NCBI RefSeq assembly: GCF_901933205.1
Contig: NC_044571.1
Span: 59,147,994-59,211,993, forward strand
Direction: 5' to 3'
Length of the DNA stretch: 64,000 nucleotides
Source of the DNA: Camarhynchus parvulus
Taxonomy: Eukaryota > Chordata > Aves > Passeriformes > Thraupidae
Of this stretch, positions 22,086 to 34,165 are shown in pieces; the first letter of the stretch is position 1, and every line of letters starts with the position of its first letter. A program made the translations under genes and the position numbers. Below the pieces are notes generated by a model that did no database searches, was not told where the DNA came from, and was given only the letters and a program-made list of their open reading frames with translations.

Positions 22086-25084
22086 CCTTCATGCCATGTC
22101 AGGTAAGGGAGGCCTGATAGAAGAGTGATAGTTGCAAAAAACAAAGTAATGAAGCTGACCAGCAAAACCATCAAAATTAATGGAAGTTATTTCATTTCAT
22201 ATTTTGCAATTGTTCAGTTCAGTCCAGAAGACTGATTTCAATAGGGATTACATTTATACAAGTGGAGCAATTTTGTTTGCTCACTGCAGGTGTGTCAGGT
22301 AAAATCAATGTTTTCATTCAAAGAATCTCCTCTCAAGGTCTGCAGTTCTCTCTTTGGTGTGTCTTCTGAAATAGTTTTAGTGTAACACTGAGCTTTAAAA
22401 AAGAACAAAATGCTCCTGAACTGGAAAAATTCAGTTTCATCTTTAAAATGACAGATCAAATAGAATGAAATATTTTTTTAAAATACAGCATTTTGTCATA
22501 TCTAAAAAATAAGGGTTTGTGCTTTGTCTTAAGTAAATGAGGCAAGCAATATGGGGCAGGATAGGGCTGTAAACCACATCTGTGGCTTTTTGAATCTCTT
22601 CATTGGCGAGAGCCACAGCACAATGCAGAGAGCCCTACCTTGGTCAGAGCTGCCTCCTCAGGCTGCTCTGTAAGGCACCACCTGCTTGAGCCCTCCAGGG
22701 AACAACAAGGTACAATCCCATCCAGACACATGTGCCTGCTTATGACTGCACAGACTTTAATTGTCTTCCTTTGAACTAGAAGTGCACATGAAGGAATCAG
22801 ACCCTGAACTGCCCAAAAGGAGAGAAGGTAGGTTGTAATTTAGGTGGGGAAAAACAAGTACAAAATAAGCAGTCATTTTCTGCTATTTTCATGTTCATAC
22901 TACAGAAAGAGAACCACTGTATTTGCCTGTATACATTCGTATGGCAGAGATAAATCCTGTCCTGAAAAGTTAGACCAGATTTTTCAACTGGCTAGATGTC
23001 AAGCTTTTCATCACAATTTTTCTTCACTCTGCCCAGATGTAGCTCTTGGTCCTTTTGTGGATGAAAACAAATGATGAGCTCACAGCCACCTCTACTGCAC
23101 ATGATTTGAGGGCTACGGTTTATTTCCCACATCACACACATTATTTTTGCCAGGTGCCTGAGCTGAAAACACTCATCTCCATTTTACTTCAGAGCACCTG
23201 TTATGAGCCATTCACCAAGTCATTGTGTATCCAGGTGTGTGTATGGTTCTATAAAAGGAAAAGTCAGGTCTGCTGATGCTTTTCATTTTGTGATTCTCTG
23301 TAAATGGTGTGCATGCAACTGCCTGCCCTCAGTGCCAAGGTCTGGGAACTCACTGCATGAAGCATCTCCCACAGAACCAGCACCTGAACAAAGTGGCTTC
23401 AGCAAAGAATGCCAATTGCTCAGCATCTTGGCAAGTCAGATTTTTACATTCATTTTGTTTCAAAATAAGTTTTTAGAAAGCTGGACAGTCAATATGGCTG
23501 TTCAGCCCTGTACGAAAAGTCCCTTCTCACTCATCCAGTTTGTTACTTAAAGGGTCCCTGTGGAAGCTGAACTAGCCCATGAAAATGGCAGAAAAGAAAT
23601 CCAAAAGAAAATTGGTTTTGATAATTTTTGATAATAAGAGGTTTTGATAATTTCAGCGATGTAGACTGGCTATGGGAAGGGTCTGGCAAACACGACTAGA
23701 CACAAGGGAACCAGGCATGAGAGCAGAGGAGCTACAGAAACCTCACCATTTGGCAACAGCAAGTTGCTGCATGAGAATATTGTATGTTACATGATACCAC
23801 AGCCTCAGTTTCTTTGTACACCTCCTGGAAATATCTCATCACATGGACAGGATATTCTAGGGCAAGAGTGTCACTAAAAGGGAAGGGAGTGCAGCAGGTG
23901 AGGAGAAGAACATAGTCACCTGCACTGGTAAGGAGAAGGTAGTGAAGGGAAGGACATAAATTTTTTGTTAATATGATGGCTGTAATCCCAAACCTGTCTT
24001 CCCTTAGGCATGCCCCTGGAAATATTGCACTTTCACTCCTACCTCCGAGGACAGATTCTGCTGATGCAGGCTGCTTGAAATTGCTGTTTCACTAGAAAAG
24101 GCACACATGGTCCTTATCAGAGCTTGTGGTCTCAGTTTGAGTTCTTACAGAAGGGGATTCATTGATCTGTGCCAAGTCACTCCCTGGCATATCTGTTGCT
24201 TAGTGGGACAGTAATGTCTACTTTGTGGGAGATCAGCCTTGTTCTCTGGGAACTGTGAGACCAGAGACAACTTTCCACAGTCACATCCCTCAATCACTAT
24301 CCTTCCACCAAGGCACGTCCCAGAATCTGCTTTTCCAGCTGCCAAGATTCAGTGCCTCTGCCAGCTCTCTCTTAGCAGAGGCTTGGATGTCACATGTGAC
24401 AGTGCACTGTCCCTGGTGACATTTCTCCTGCCTTTGAGGAGCTTCAGCATCTGCTCCTGCAGCCAGTTATGTTACAGTGGAAAACAGACCCTTCAGTGCA
24501 GGGGTGCCTGAAAGTCACAGTGCTGTGTGTGCCTTCCCTGAGCAGCAGCACAGGCTGGGTGGAGGAACCTGTGTGCTCAAACACTGAAACAGGATTCACT
24601 TTGTGATGAGTACCAACTGCAAACTTTCCAATGTCCAAATAATTTATTTTGGCCTTGGACAAGTAAAAACAAAGTATCCAGAATTTATCTGATTTTTATT
24701 TGGGTTGTTCTGCAACTCATAGAATACTAATGACCAGTTACTGGGTTGCTGACCAAGATTACTTTAAATATTTCATAGGCTATGGATGAATTCTGAAGCA
24801 ACAGTATTTATGCAAAGCACTTCTTGAATGTTATACACGGAGATTTGCAACTAGAAATTAATTTTTGCTTGCCTTACTTGAAAACCTGTTCTTAATGGAA
24901 ATTTAAGGTTGCTCATTCAAGTCCTTTTTGTTTTAAATAATGATAAAAGGTACATTATTTCATCATAAACCAGGTACATTTTATCTTCTTTACTGCATCA
25001 TTACACATGCAGTTGCTCTCTTAAGAAGGACCAGAGGGAGAAGGGCTCTGAGAGAGCAAACAAGAGTTTATTTTTTTTCTGCTG
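22086..25084. other. Unique noncoding sequence
   Basis: Short overlapping frames (60-115 codons) without domains. A small direct repeat of ggttttgataattt lies near 23,612-23,655. No nameable interspersed repeat and no gene. Confidence 0.5.
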
Positions 25085-25285
25085 AAGCACTTGCACAGAT
25101 TGCCTAGAGAAGTTGTTGCTGCCCCATGCCTGGAAATGTTCAAGACCGGGTCAGATGGAGTTTTCCACTAAAACAGCAACCTGGTTTAGTGGAAGGTGCC
25201 CCTGTCCATAACAGAGGGTTGGAAACTAGATTAAGGTCACTTTCAATCCAAACCATCCTATGATTCTACAATTCTATAATATTTT
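25085..25285 (+). mobile_element. CR1 LINE 3' end fragment
   Basis: Plus-strand sequence follows the CR1 3' untranslated region in order: ttgcctagagaagttgttg, tggaaatgttcaagacc, gcaacctggtttagtggaagg, tgcccctgtccat, gagggttggaaactagatt, then aatccaaaccatcctatg with the terminal ATTCTAYA-like octamers (cctatgattctacaattct). It is 5'-truncated with no coding sequence, as most avian CR1 copies are. It contains an inverted repeat at 25,163-25,194 not expected from the family consensus. Confidence 0.85.
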
Positions 25286-28200
25286 TTTATGCCAGCTGAA
25301 CTGCAAAGAGATTACAGGCCTCAATTTCATTTTTGTTCTCTCTCACTCTCTAGCTTCAGCAAGTTTTTTGTTGGTTTGTGTTTTGAGAAGTCCTTCTTCT
25401 ACCATTTCCAGGACAACGGTGAAGTCCCTGCCAAAGGCACTATGCCCCTGACTAATCCCATTCCACCCTTTGCCCCAGTTTTGAACCAAGGTTTTTCAGC
25501 AGTATGAGAGACACAGGAGAATATAAACTTTCAGAAAATAAAGATTAATGTCTCTTTCATTGTGTCAAACAGCATGCAGACAATGTTAAACTCTCTGTTG
25601 TCCTTCTCTGTGCTCAGGGCTGCCGCATCTCCTTCCTCCTGCCTGGCTCTTCTTGGCTTCTCCCCAGAGGCAACTTTAGTCTCTTGGTGACTTAAAGTTT
25701 TCATGGTCCCATTCCTCCTGTTCTCCTTCTCACCCTCCCATACAAACACACCCCAGTCTCCTCTGCCTGCACAAGGACACCAATGTCAGAGTAGCTTTCT
25801 GGAGAGCCATGCACATGTGCTCACCAGTATAATGGAAGCCAAGAGAAGAGGCATCCCCAAAACAGCACTGTAGAGTCTGAAAGTAGGTCAGGCAGCATCT
25901 GGGCACTGCGATGACTGAGCAGCAGAGTTCAGGTCTGTGCCCCGAGCTGCCACAGCCAGCAAGCAGTGGGAGGTTGCTGCTGGAAGTGTGTTTGGACCAG
26001 TCGAGGAAATGCAGCATCCATGTGGGCACCGGGCCATCTGACCAGCTAGTTTAAATTGGCTGAGCTGAACTCCGGGTTATAGCTGGGCGCACGTCAGCAA
26101 CCCTGCAGAGCACAAAGCAGTGCTAGGTGTGCTTGCCAAAGGGCATGATCCTGGCCCTGTGGAAATCAGATGGAGGTTTGTCATCAACTCCAGCTGCACC
26201 AGAGCTGTACTCTACATTGTCACTACAATTATTTCAGGTCTACTTCATGTGGATTTTAGCAAAAAAATCCCCTCAGGAATGCTCCTTGTTTACAAAATCG
26301 CCTCCTGCTCTGACTGAAACATTTGTATCTCAATTGTTAGCCACAATAATGAGTTGACAATTTCCTCCAATTGGCACATTTCATTCAAGACACATTATTG
26401 TAACCACAGCTGCCTAACATATACAAAGCCAGGTTCACCAAAAGTGCTGTTTACTGACACATGAACAGAAAAGCCTCCAAGTCCATTGTTGTCTTCTTGC
26501 CTTTTGACTGGGAATGATGTTTCCTAGGCAGGTGGAGAAAAAAAATCTTTAAATATACAGGAGGAATGCAATGTTATGGGGTCTCTGGTGTGTGTTTCCA
26601 GCCCAGCTTCAGAAGCAGTTTCAGCAGTTGGCACAGACTAGGGTGAGATGTCTCACAACCCTTACAGAGCATTCCTAGCTCAGAGGAAGGCTGGATCCCC
26701 AACAGAACAGGAGAGCCAGCATCACTGTGAAAGAATAGAAAGAAAATCACTAGACTCCATTTGATTTTCCCAAAGGGTCAGGAAGGTGAAAGAGGAGGGG
26801 TGAAGAACTCCAACTGCAAAGGTTTAAATCTATTTTAATAATGTCTCTGCCTTGCGGTATGCATGAAAGACAATGGGCGTGTACAATTAATAATGATTAG
26901 TTTGCCATTACAGTGATAAATAACTTTAAGTAGCTCTTTAGAGCAATGTTTAGGGCCTTCCTTTCCCTCTTTTTTTTTTTTTTTTTTGGTGGCAGATGGT
27001 GTAAAATCCCTGGGCCCTTTGGACCTTGACCTCCTGCAGATGTTGGGATGGGACAAAATGGTCCTCAGGATGGTAGAAAGGGAAAGAAAATGAAAACCCT
27101 TCTAATGTACCGTATCAGGGCTATCAGTGGGGTGGACCACTAACTGCTTTTTTATTACTGTCACTTACCAGTCCCAATTCTTCTGTACTTAAAGAGTTAT
27201 GTCAGCAATTGTGAGGTAGCTGAAAAGGAGAGTGGATGCATGTGGTGGTGAAGTATTATTGGAAATCAGACCGATAGAGGATGAATGAAAGATTATGAGA
27301 GGGGCAAACTACCATAGTTAGCAATGCTGCAACAAACTAGACATTGATATATTGTCCTCTTGGAGATATTCTGACAGCCTATTATATTCCCTTAATGAGG
27401 TTGTCATGCATTTCTCTTTTTGTAGCTATTAAAATCTTGTCTACATCTGCTGAGGTTTGCTTCAGAGAGGTGGAGGAGGGGACCCTTGATATTTTGCAGT
27501 CTGCCCTTGTTTAGCCAGGGTCATACCTGACCTAGCAGCAGAAAGAGATATTTAAGTTGTCCAAGATGCAAACGTTCAGTGGATTTTCAAAGGAAGAATG
27601 TGAAAGAAACATTTCCATGGTTGTATCCTCACAGTGAGCTGAAAGAATGATGGATGTTAATATGACTAATGGGAACTTTCTACAATTCCCAGATCCACGC
27701 AGATGGTGAGATAATGTGGTATGTGAGTCTCATTAAGTATAAAAATCCTGCACATCACCTTTGAATTACAATGTTAGCAAACTGCACTGCTATGTGTACT
27801 AGCAAGGATAATCTGACTCTCTCCAAAATAAGGAATGAAAATTCTCCCTTAATGGTTTTCTTCAAAATAATCAATGATTCCCATTTGTAACATGCATGAA
27901 GATAAGTAAGTAGCTGGATAAGTAGGTAGGTGAGTAGACATGGCAGATGTGTGAGCACCACGTGGGTCGTAGGAAGCAAAACTTCCACTGCTTGAACAGC
28001 TTTCTTTCACAAGGAAGACAGATAGAATTTGAAACATGAACTTTCTCCCTCTAAGGCACTGACTGTTTTGCCTTTGGGTCTAACTTTGAATCTATCTTCT
28101 GGCTGTCTCAGGAGAGTGTGATGTACATGAGGGGCCTCCAAGCAGAGTTTTAACTCAGAGCCTTGCATAAGTTTTGTTAATTCAGTTCTCTGATACAAGG

Positions 28201-28379
28201 TCAATCTCTAAAAGTGAATAGGGGAAGGGTATCTATGCCTGATATATGCAACTGGGGAGTCTCCAAGGGCTCAGAAAGTTGCCTGCATCTGAATAGAGCT
28301 GGTTCAGGGCCACCAGCTTCCAGCTGCAGGGCATAAAGCAGCCATTCCTTCTTGCATGCTCTGAACCTTGATATTTAAC
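25286..28379. other. Unique noncoding sequence
   Basis: Overlapping frames up to 99 codons, none recognisable. About 17 T sit at 26,971-26,987. A degenerate AAGT/AGGT tetranucleotide stretch lies at 27,898-27,936. No gene supported. Confidence 0.5.
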
Positions 28380-29090
28380 ATTTAAGGACTTTCACATTCA
28401 TTTTCAATGAAAACTATTTGTCCCATAAACATTTTCTACTAAAACATGATACACTAGAAAATTTAATACATCAAATCAGATGCAGCAAGTTAATTTCCTG
28501 CAATTAGAAATGATACAGTTGGGTAATTGCTCCACAGGGCCAAATGATTTATTCTAAAGCCTCTTGGAAAATGTTCTAATACATCCAGTTTGTACATCTT
28601 TATTGTCGTTTAATAAACAGAAAGCACACAATATGTGCTGTAATGGAAAATCAGACAGCCAGTATATAAAATCATTTGGGATTTGATGTCTAAGTCATCA
28701 TTAAACTAGGATTTGCAATGAATATGTCAGATGTCTTCACACTGCTCCACAAGCGGTATAGAAAACAAGCTCCCCCTGCTCTAATGAGGCAGAGCGAAAT
28801 GGGTGAATACATTTTGATACACAATGCATCAGTGTCTGGTTTGTTTTAGTGAAACAGTAACCTCTCTCCCTTTTTCTGGGTAAATGCAGTACAATAGACT
28901 AACGCCACATGAATCTATTATGTCTTATAGGGCTTTTAGCAGGAGTATGACTGTTTAACCAGGCAGTGACACGAGAAGAATTACTATCCGACACTCCAGC
29001 TGAAAGTAGAGATTTTATTGATTCACTGCACTGGCCTGCCATTTTAGCTTTGATTGAGAGTCTTTCATGAATCCAAAAAGGTAACACTCC
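28380..29090. promoter_or_regulatory. Candidate conserved noncoding block
   Basis: Long AT-rich repeat-free block with preserved isolated CpGs (attgtcgtttaataaacag, acaagcggtatag, ctaacgccacatg, tatccgacactcc) and homeodomain, FOX and SOX-like words. Only one 62-codon minus-strand frame lies at its end. Preserved CpGs inside AT-rich DNA suggest constraint, but only a cross-species alignment could show it. Confidence 0.3.
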
Positions 29091-32000
29091 TTCATTGAAA
29101 ACAACAGCAGGCAGTCCAGCCTGGACTCAAACCATCTGCCAGCTTAAAAGAAAGATGAAGGTGTTTCCCAAAGCATCTACTAGCCTAGATCTATCCAGTA
29201 GATCTATCACTCAAACTAGCACATATCCAGGCTGACATACAAGAAATGCTTGTGAAGTCTTTGACTGGAGGTTTCATGTAGATCTAATTATCAAAAGTGA
29301 TATAATCTGGAAACTAATTACACCCAGCAGCACAGCAGCTACAACTTCCCTCATTCAATCTCACACGTCTGAAATCTTCACATCCCAGAAATTAAGGGAT
29401 ATCCTTTTCTTTCCCTTTTTTTTCCCAAAACCACTTTTGATAAATTTTGTCTTTCTTTGTTGTAGATCAGCTGTTTCAATTAAATATTTTCCTAAAAGCA
29501 GGATGTTCTTTTTTATACAAAAGAGATTTGCATTCCCAAGCAAGTCTGAGTCCAGAGTGGCATGTGAACAATCTGCTCGTTTACACTTCAGTAGATATTC
29601 ATGTAGTCCTGGTTCCATGTGCTGCCATTCCAGGCAAACCCAAACTCACAGTATAGACACCATTTGATACGTGTAGCTTATCCTTTTCAGAACTTACCAT
29701 TCCTTAGCTTTTTAAGATCACAACTGAAACCACTGTTATACAACTTAAAAAAAACCCAAACAAACAAAAAAAGAAAACCTAGAAAATTAAATGTAAAGTC
29801 AGTGCAAAGAAATCTAAAGCCAAATACAGTAACAGACAGGATTTTGGAGTCCCACTGTCACCTGACATAAGCCTGAAGCACATTCCATATAAAAGTTACC
29901 AAAAATAAATGTGTTCAGCAGCACTTACTCAGAAACTTTTCTTTTAAATGAAACAGTTGTTTTCAAATCAGGACCAGGACACTGAGGAATTTCAAATCTT
30001 CATGAACAATTTTGCTATTTGTTACAAATTATTAGACAAAAATATTCTTTCTCTATTTTCAGAAAAATGGGAATTTAAAATATCAAAAGCTATGGAGAAA
30101 GTTTGGAAAATATACACACTGGGGAAGAAAGCATGGAGAAACCCTGTGTGATTCCCTGGGAAAACCAGGACCTGGCACAGACCCAGAGCCTCATTGTTCC
30201 TGGAGTGTCTCCCTACACCCTTCCCCAAGATGCAGAATTTCTGGACAATTTGTTAACTCAGGTGAGTGTCATTGTCCCAGCAAGCTGGTGCCCTGGGTGA
30301 CACGGGATGTATTTTCTTGGCACTTTGACCCCAGGTATCAGATGTTATTAGCACCAAGTTTACTCATGGACAAAATGAGGTTTTGGTAACACCTTTGCCC
30401 AGCCCTGAGCCAAAAGTAATAAACCCTGGAACTGTGCAGAGTTTATGCAGTCAAAGCAACACACTAGCAGGTCACAAGGCCTTGCTTTCAGCTCTGGATG
30501 GAGGCAGAATGAGACCGAGTCCACTCAAAATGCATGCAGAGCAAGCCCACCTCTTGCAAAGCACTGCCAAGTGTGAGCTCACACCTGCAGAGTTCAAGCA
30601 AATCTGGAGTCTTTTCAGGAGCCACCGTGGTTCCAGCAGACTGTACAGGAAAATAAACCAGGGCCAGGGTGAGGGCTTGTGCCCTGCTCCACAGTTGTCT
30701 ATATGGGGTAATTCTTAGCACATTCCCTGGTAAGGTTTTGCCCCATAACAATTTATTGTCTCCCACACAATGCCTAGGCACCCTCAAGAGACTAGCACAG
30801 ACCCTGGATTTTCCTAAATATGCAGCTTGCACTAGGTTGCTTTGTTTTGGTAAGAAGAGGTCCATGGACACAAGCCAGGTTGTGTCACTTCTCCTCAGAG
30901 CCTGTCCTTGTGTAATTTAATAGCAGAGCTGGGATGACCATTTTGTGTGGGGCTTAGCTCCATGCAGAGCCACACACAGGCTCCCACCATTCCCAGGGCA
31001 TGGGCTGCCTGCAGTGTACAGGCATAGCCCCAGTGGTGCAAAAGTGACTAAAATGCTTTCCTATCCCTGCTGGGCAAGGAAAGGATATAGCCTTGCTCTG
31101 CCACTGCTGTGTCTGAAAGAATAAGCCCCACAAGCCAAACTAGTTATGCTCAGAGTCAGCCATGGTGGATCTGCACCCTCACATGACCAGTCCTCAGGCT
31201 GCAGACGTGAAGCACTGAGGAATAAGTGTACAGCTCTGCAGCAATTAGCCTCAAGGGCTTACAACAAATGCAAGACAATTTAGAATGACAGAAAAATGTT
31301 CCGAGAGACACAATAGCTGCACAAAATTTGAAGGTTCCAAAAGGATCTCAGGAATCAGAAATAGCAGGAAATTACTCAATGCATTTGCCCTTTTTTCTTC
31401 TAAGCCAAGTTTCAGACCAGGGTAGTTACAGCAGGCTTATTTCTTGGGCACAGGAAAAAAGAAAATCCAGGTTTGAAATCAGATCAAGTCTTTGGGTTCA
31501 GTCCTGCAAATCCGCACTCGGACAAAAATCAGGTAATACTTTGGAATCTGGATAGCAAACGTGGGGACAACTGTGCCTGGCTGGAGGCACCAGTGGATCC
31601 CGCCTCTCCAGGCCCTTTGTTCACACAGGCTCAATGTTTCAGGGTTCTGAGAATAGCCCACTGTGGAAGTGTTACCAGACTTCCAGGGATGCATGTCATT
31701 CCCTTGCATTCCACTTGCTGAAAATCACAAGCTACTGTCAGATACACAGAGTATGTAATCTGAGAAAATGCCACAAATAGCAAACTGTCAGCTCAGAAAG
31801 ATTAAGCCAAATGCTCTTCTGTGCCTCGCTGCAGAAATGGAAGCAGTGACATGACTGGGGATCTCAGCATCACAGACAGGACAGAGAAGACTCCCCAGTG
31901 TATGTTCATAACTGATTGGGCTCCTCAGAGGGTGTCAGTGCTGGTAAGTGGAAAGCAGTAACTTTATATTCATGGGAGTGACATGCTGTGTTGTATTTCA

Positions 32001-33177
32001 GTTGTGGTGTGTTATGGAGTGGAAGCGTCTTTGAGAGAGAAGTCTCTTGTCCCTTTCTCAGGTTCTTATGGAGATGCAGTCCCTCTGTTAGTTCCATATG
32101 GCCTGTCTTCAAGCTGTTTCAAACATCACAGAGGAACAACTGACTCGAAGTTCCTGTAAATTTCCTGAAAACAGGGGCTCTAGTAGAGACATTAATGGCA
32201 CCACATAGGAAACTCTGCTGAGTGAGGTCAGCTCTTATTAGACTCTAGATATGTGGGACATGTGGGTTTATGAATGTCTTAGTCACAAAGTCACAGTAAG
32301 GTTTGCACTACAACAGAAAAAAACCCTTGGGGTTTTCAAGGGAATCCTTGAGACATCCTGTCGCAGTCAAGGCAGGTGGGTCCTCTGGTGTCACACTACA
32401 GTTCTCTTTAAAAAGTCAACCAACCACAAAGCAGTACAGAACAAACCACATGCTGGGGCTGTGCTGCATCCTGGGCTCACACATCTCTTGTTTCTTTTGT
32501 AATGAAGGTAAGCAGACAGGGAAATAGACTGGAGCAGTTTTCTGCAGCATGACAGATATTGCAGGTGACATTTCCCACTGAAGGCTGGCAGGCAGAGTGT
32601 GGCACACATTTCAGTCTTGGGCAGTTGTCCTCTGTCCATGCAAATACACCATCAGCCTTGCCCAAGTGCTGTATAGGGGCACAAGCAGGCCCCCAGAGGC
32701 TCAGCCCCCAGAGCCCAGAGAAGTGCCCAGGTCTGAGCTTCTCCTATTATCTGCTAAGGAGAGCTTCAGTAAATGGCACACAACAATGAGAAGAAATACA
32801 ACATTTGTTGCTATTAAGGACAAGAGATAACTCCGTGTTTGTCATTGCAATCAAGCTAATGAAGCTCTAAAGAAACCACACATGTGACCCAGTATCACAG
32901 ACTGTACAAAAGAAGTGCAATTTATCAGGCTCCATTGTGGTGGATTTGGCTGCTCTGTCATCTGAGTTCAACTTTCAGTCATTCTGCAACAGCGAATGCT
33001 CACAATGCCACAACTCAGCCACGGACTTAGGGGGAGGCTGCTATCGCCAGCTGGATGAGAGATTCACAGCTATCCAGACTATGCTAAAATATGCTGAGAG
33101 CAGCTCAACACCAGCCACTCTTCCTGTCATCCCTTCACCTCCTTGTTTGTTTCTTTTTCTTATGCTTTATATGTCAG
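29091..33177. other. Unique noncoding sequence
   Basis: Many small overlapping frames (60-127 codons) on both strands without domains. A-rich low-complexity sequence lies at about 29,746-29,780. A pyrimidine-rich stretch at 33,119-33,177 precedes a possible exon, listed next. Confidence 0.5.
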
Positions 33178-33280
33178 ACCATGCCCTTCAGGGACAAGCG
33201 CTTCAATTTCCTCTGCATTTCTCCTGTGTCTGTGGTAATTCAGGTCCCACCCCAGCGGAGCATCTATGCACTGCCACAAT
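33178..33280 (+). other. Possible exon by splice-signal geometry (unverified)
   Basis: A pyrimidine-rich run (about 33,119-33,170) leads to atgtcag (AG at 33,176-33,177). It is followed by 103 bases open in one frame, beginning TMPFRDKRFNF, and then a strong donor, gtaagt, at 33,281-33,286. The 34 residues match no protein family I recognise, and the frame continues open past the donor. Acceptor-donor pairs like this occur by chance in tens of kilobases, so confidence is low. An internal gtaatt at 33,235 is an alternative donor. Confidence 0.15.
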
Positions 33281-33439
33281 GTAAGTGTTGGTGTGAGACA
33301 ACAAAACTGTCTTGTTATTTCACTGTTTTCAAACATCCAGCTCATAAGCATTCCAGTATCGCAGCAATACCTAAAAGGGATCCTGTTACTGCAGCTAAAT
33401 TTGTTGAAATTCATTTCACTTAAAAAAGGTACCAAGACT

Positions 33440-34165
33440 GTCTTCGTTCAGCCATAGCCTCACTTTCATTAATCACCGTCTCGTTCAGGCTGTGTTTTAT
33501 ACACTCAATTATTCAGTTTTGCCCTGATAATAAGTAATGTACCATTGTAGGCGAGAAGTAAAATGCTTCTGCACAATCCCTCCATTCCTAATGGATTCTC
33601 TGTTTGTTTACATTATACTGTAATAGCTATTGATCTTCACACGATTATGGAATCCAGACAGCATTAGAAAATTCATTAATGATGACTATAGAAGCTTTAA
33701 CCCTGTTTAAAATGTTCTTCACTTTCAGGCTATTCTACATGAATGACAACATCTATTATGGACAAAGGCACTGTAACCACCCCTAATTTGCAAAGCATAT
33801 TATCTGTGATCAATACTGAATGATAAAGCACAGCTGACTGAAAAGGCCAATTTTGGAATTCAAGCGACATATGGTTTAAATCCCACAGTAACCACCCTGC
33901 ACTAACTAAACAATGGGGACACACAATATCCAGGATTTCTAACGCAGTGCTCCACAGTTAACAGAGCTCTTCCCTCGGGACTAATGCCACTATTTACATT
34001 TTTAGTTTTCAAGGGCAGAGAAAGGGTTTGCTGTTTCCTTCATCACATGTGACAAGGTGTAATGCATAATGAACAAAATGCCATAATTGCTTAGTAAAGG
34101 GACTTTATTAAGCATACAGAGTAACTTTATTAAAAATAAGAAAAAAAAAGGAAAAACACTTCAAT
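33440..34165. promoter_or_regulatory. Candidate conserved noncoding block
   Basis: AT-rich, repeat-free, with dense homeodomain cores (cattaatcaccgtctcg, actcaattattcag, ttcattaatgatgact, tgcataatgaac) and preserved CpGs (gtctcgttcagg, taggcgagaag, cacacgattatgg). Only one 64-codon minus-strand frame is present. It ends in A-rich sequence at 34,137-34,155. Likely enhancer-type sequence, by texture only. Confidence 0.35.
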
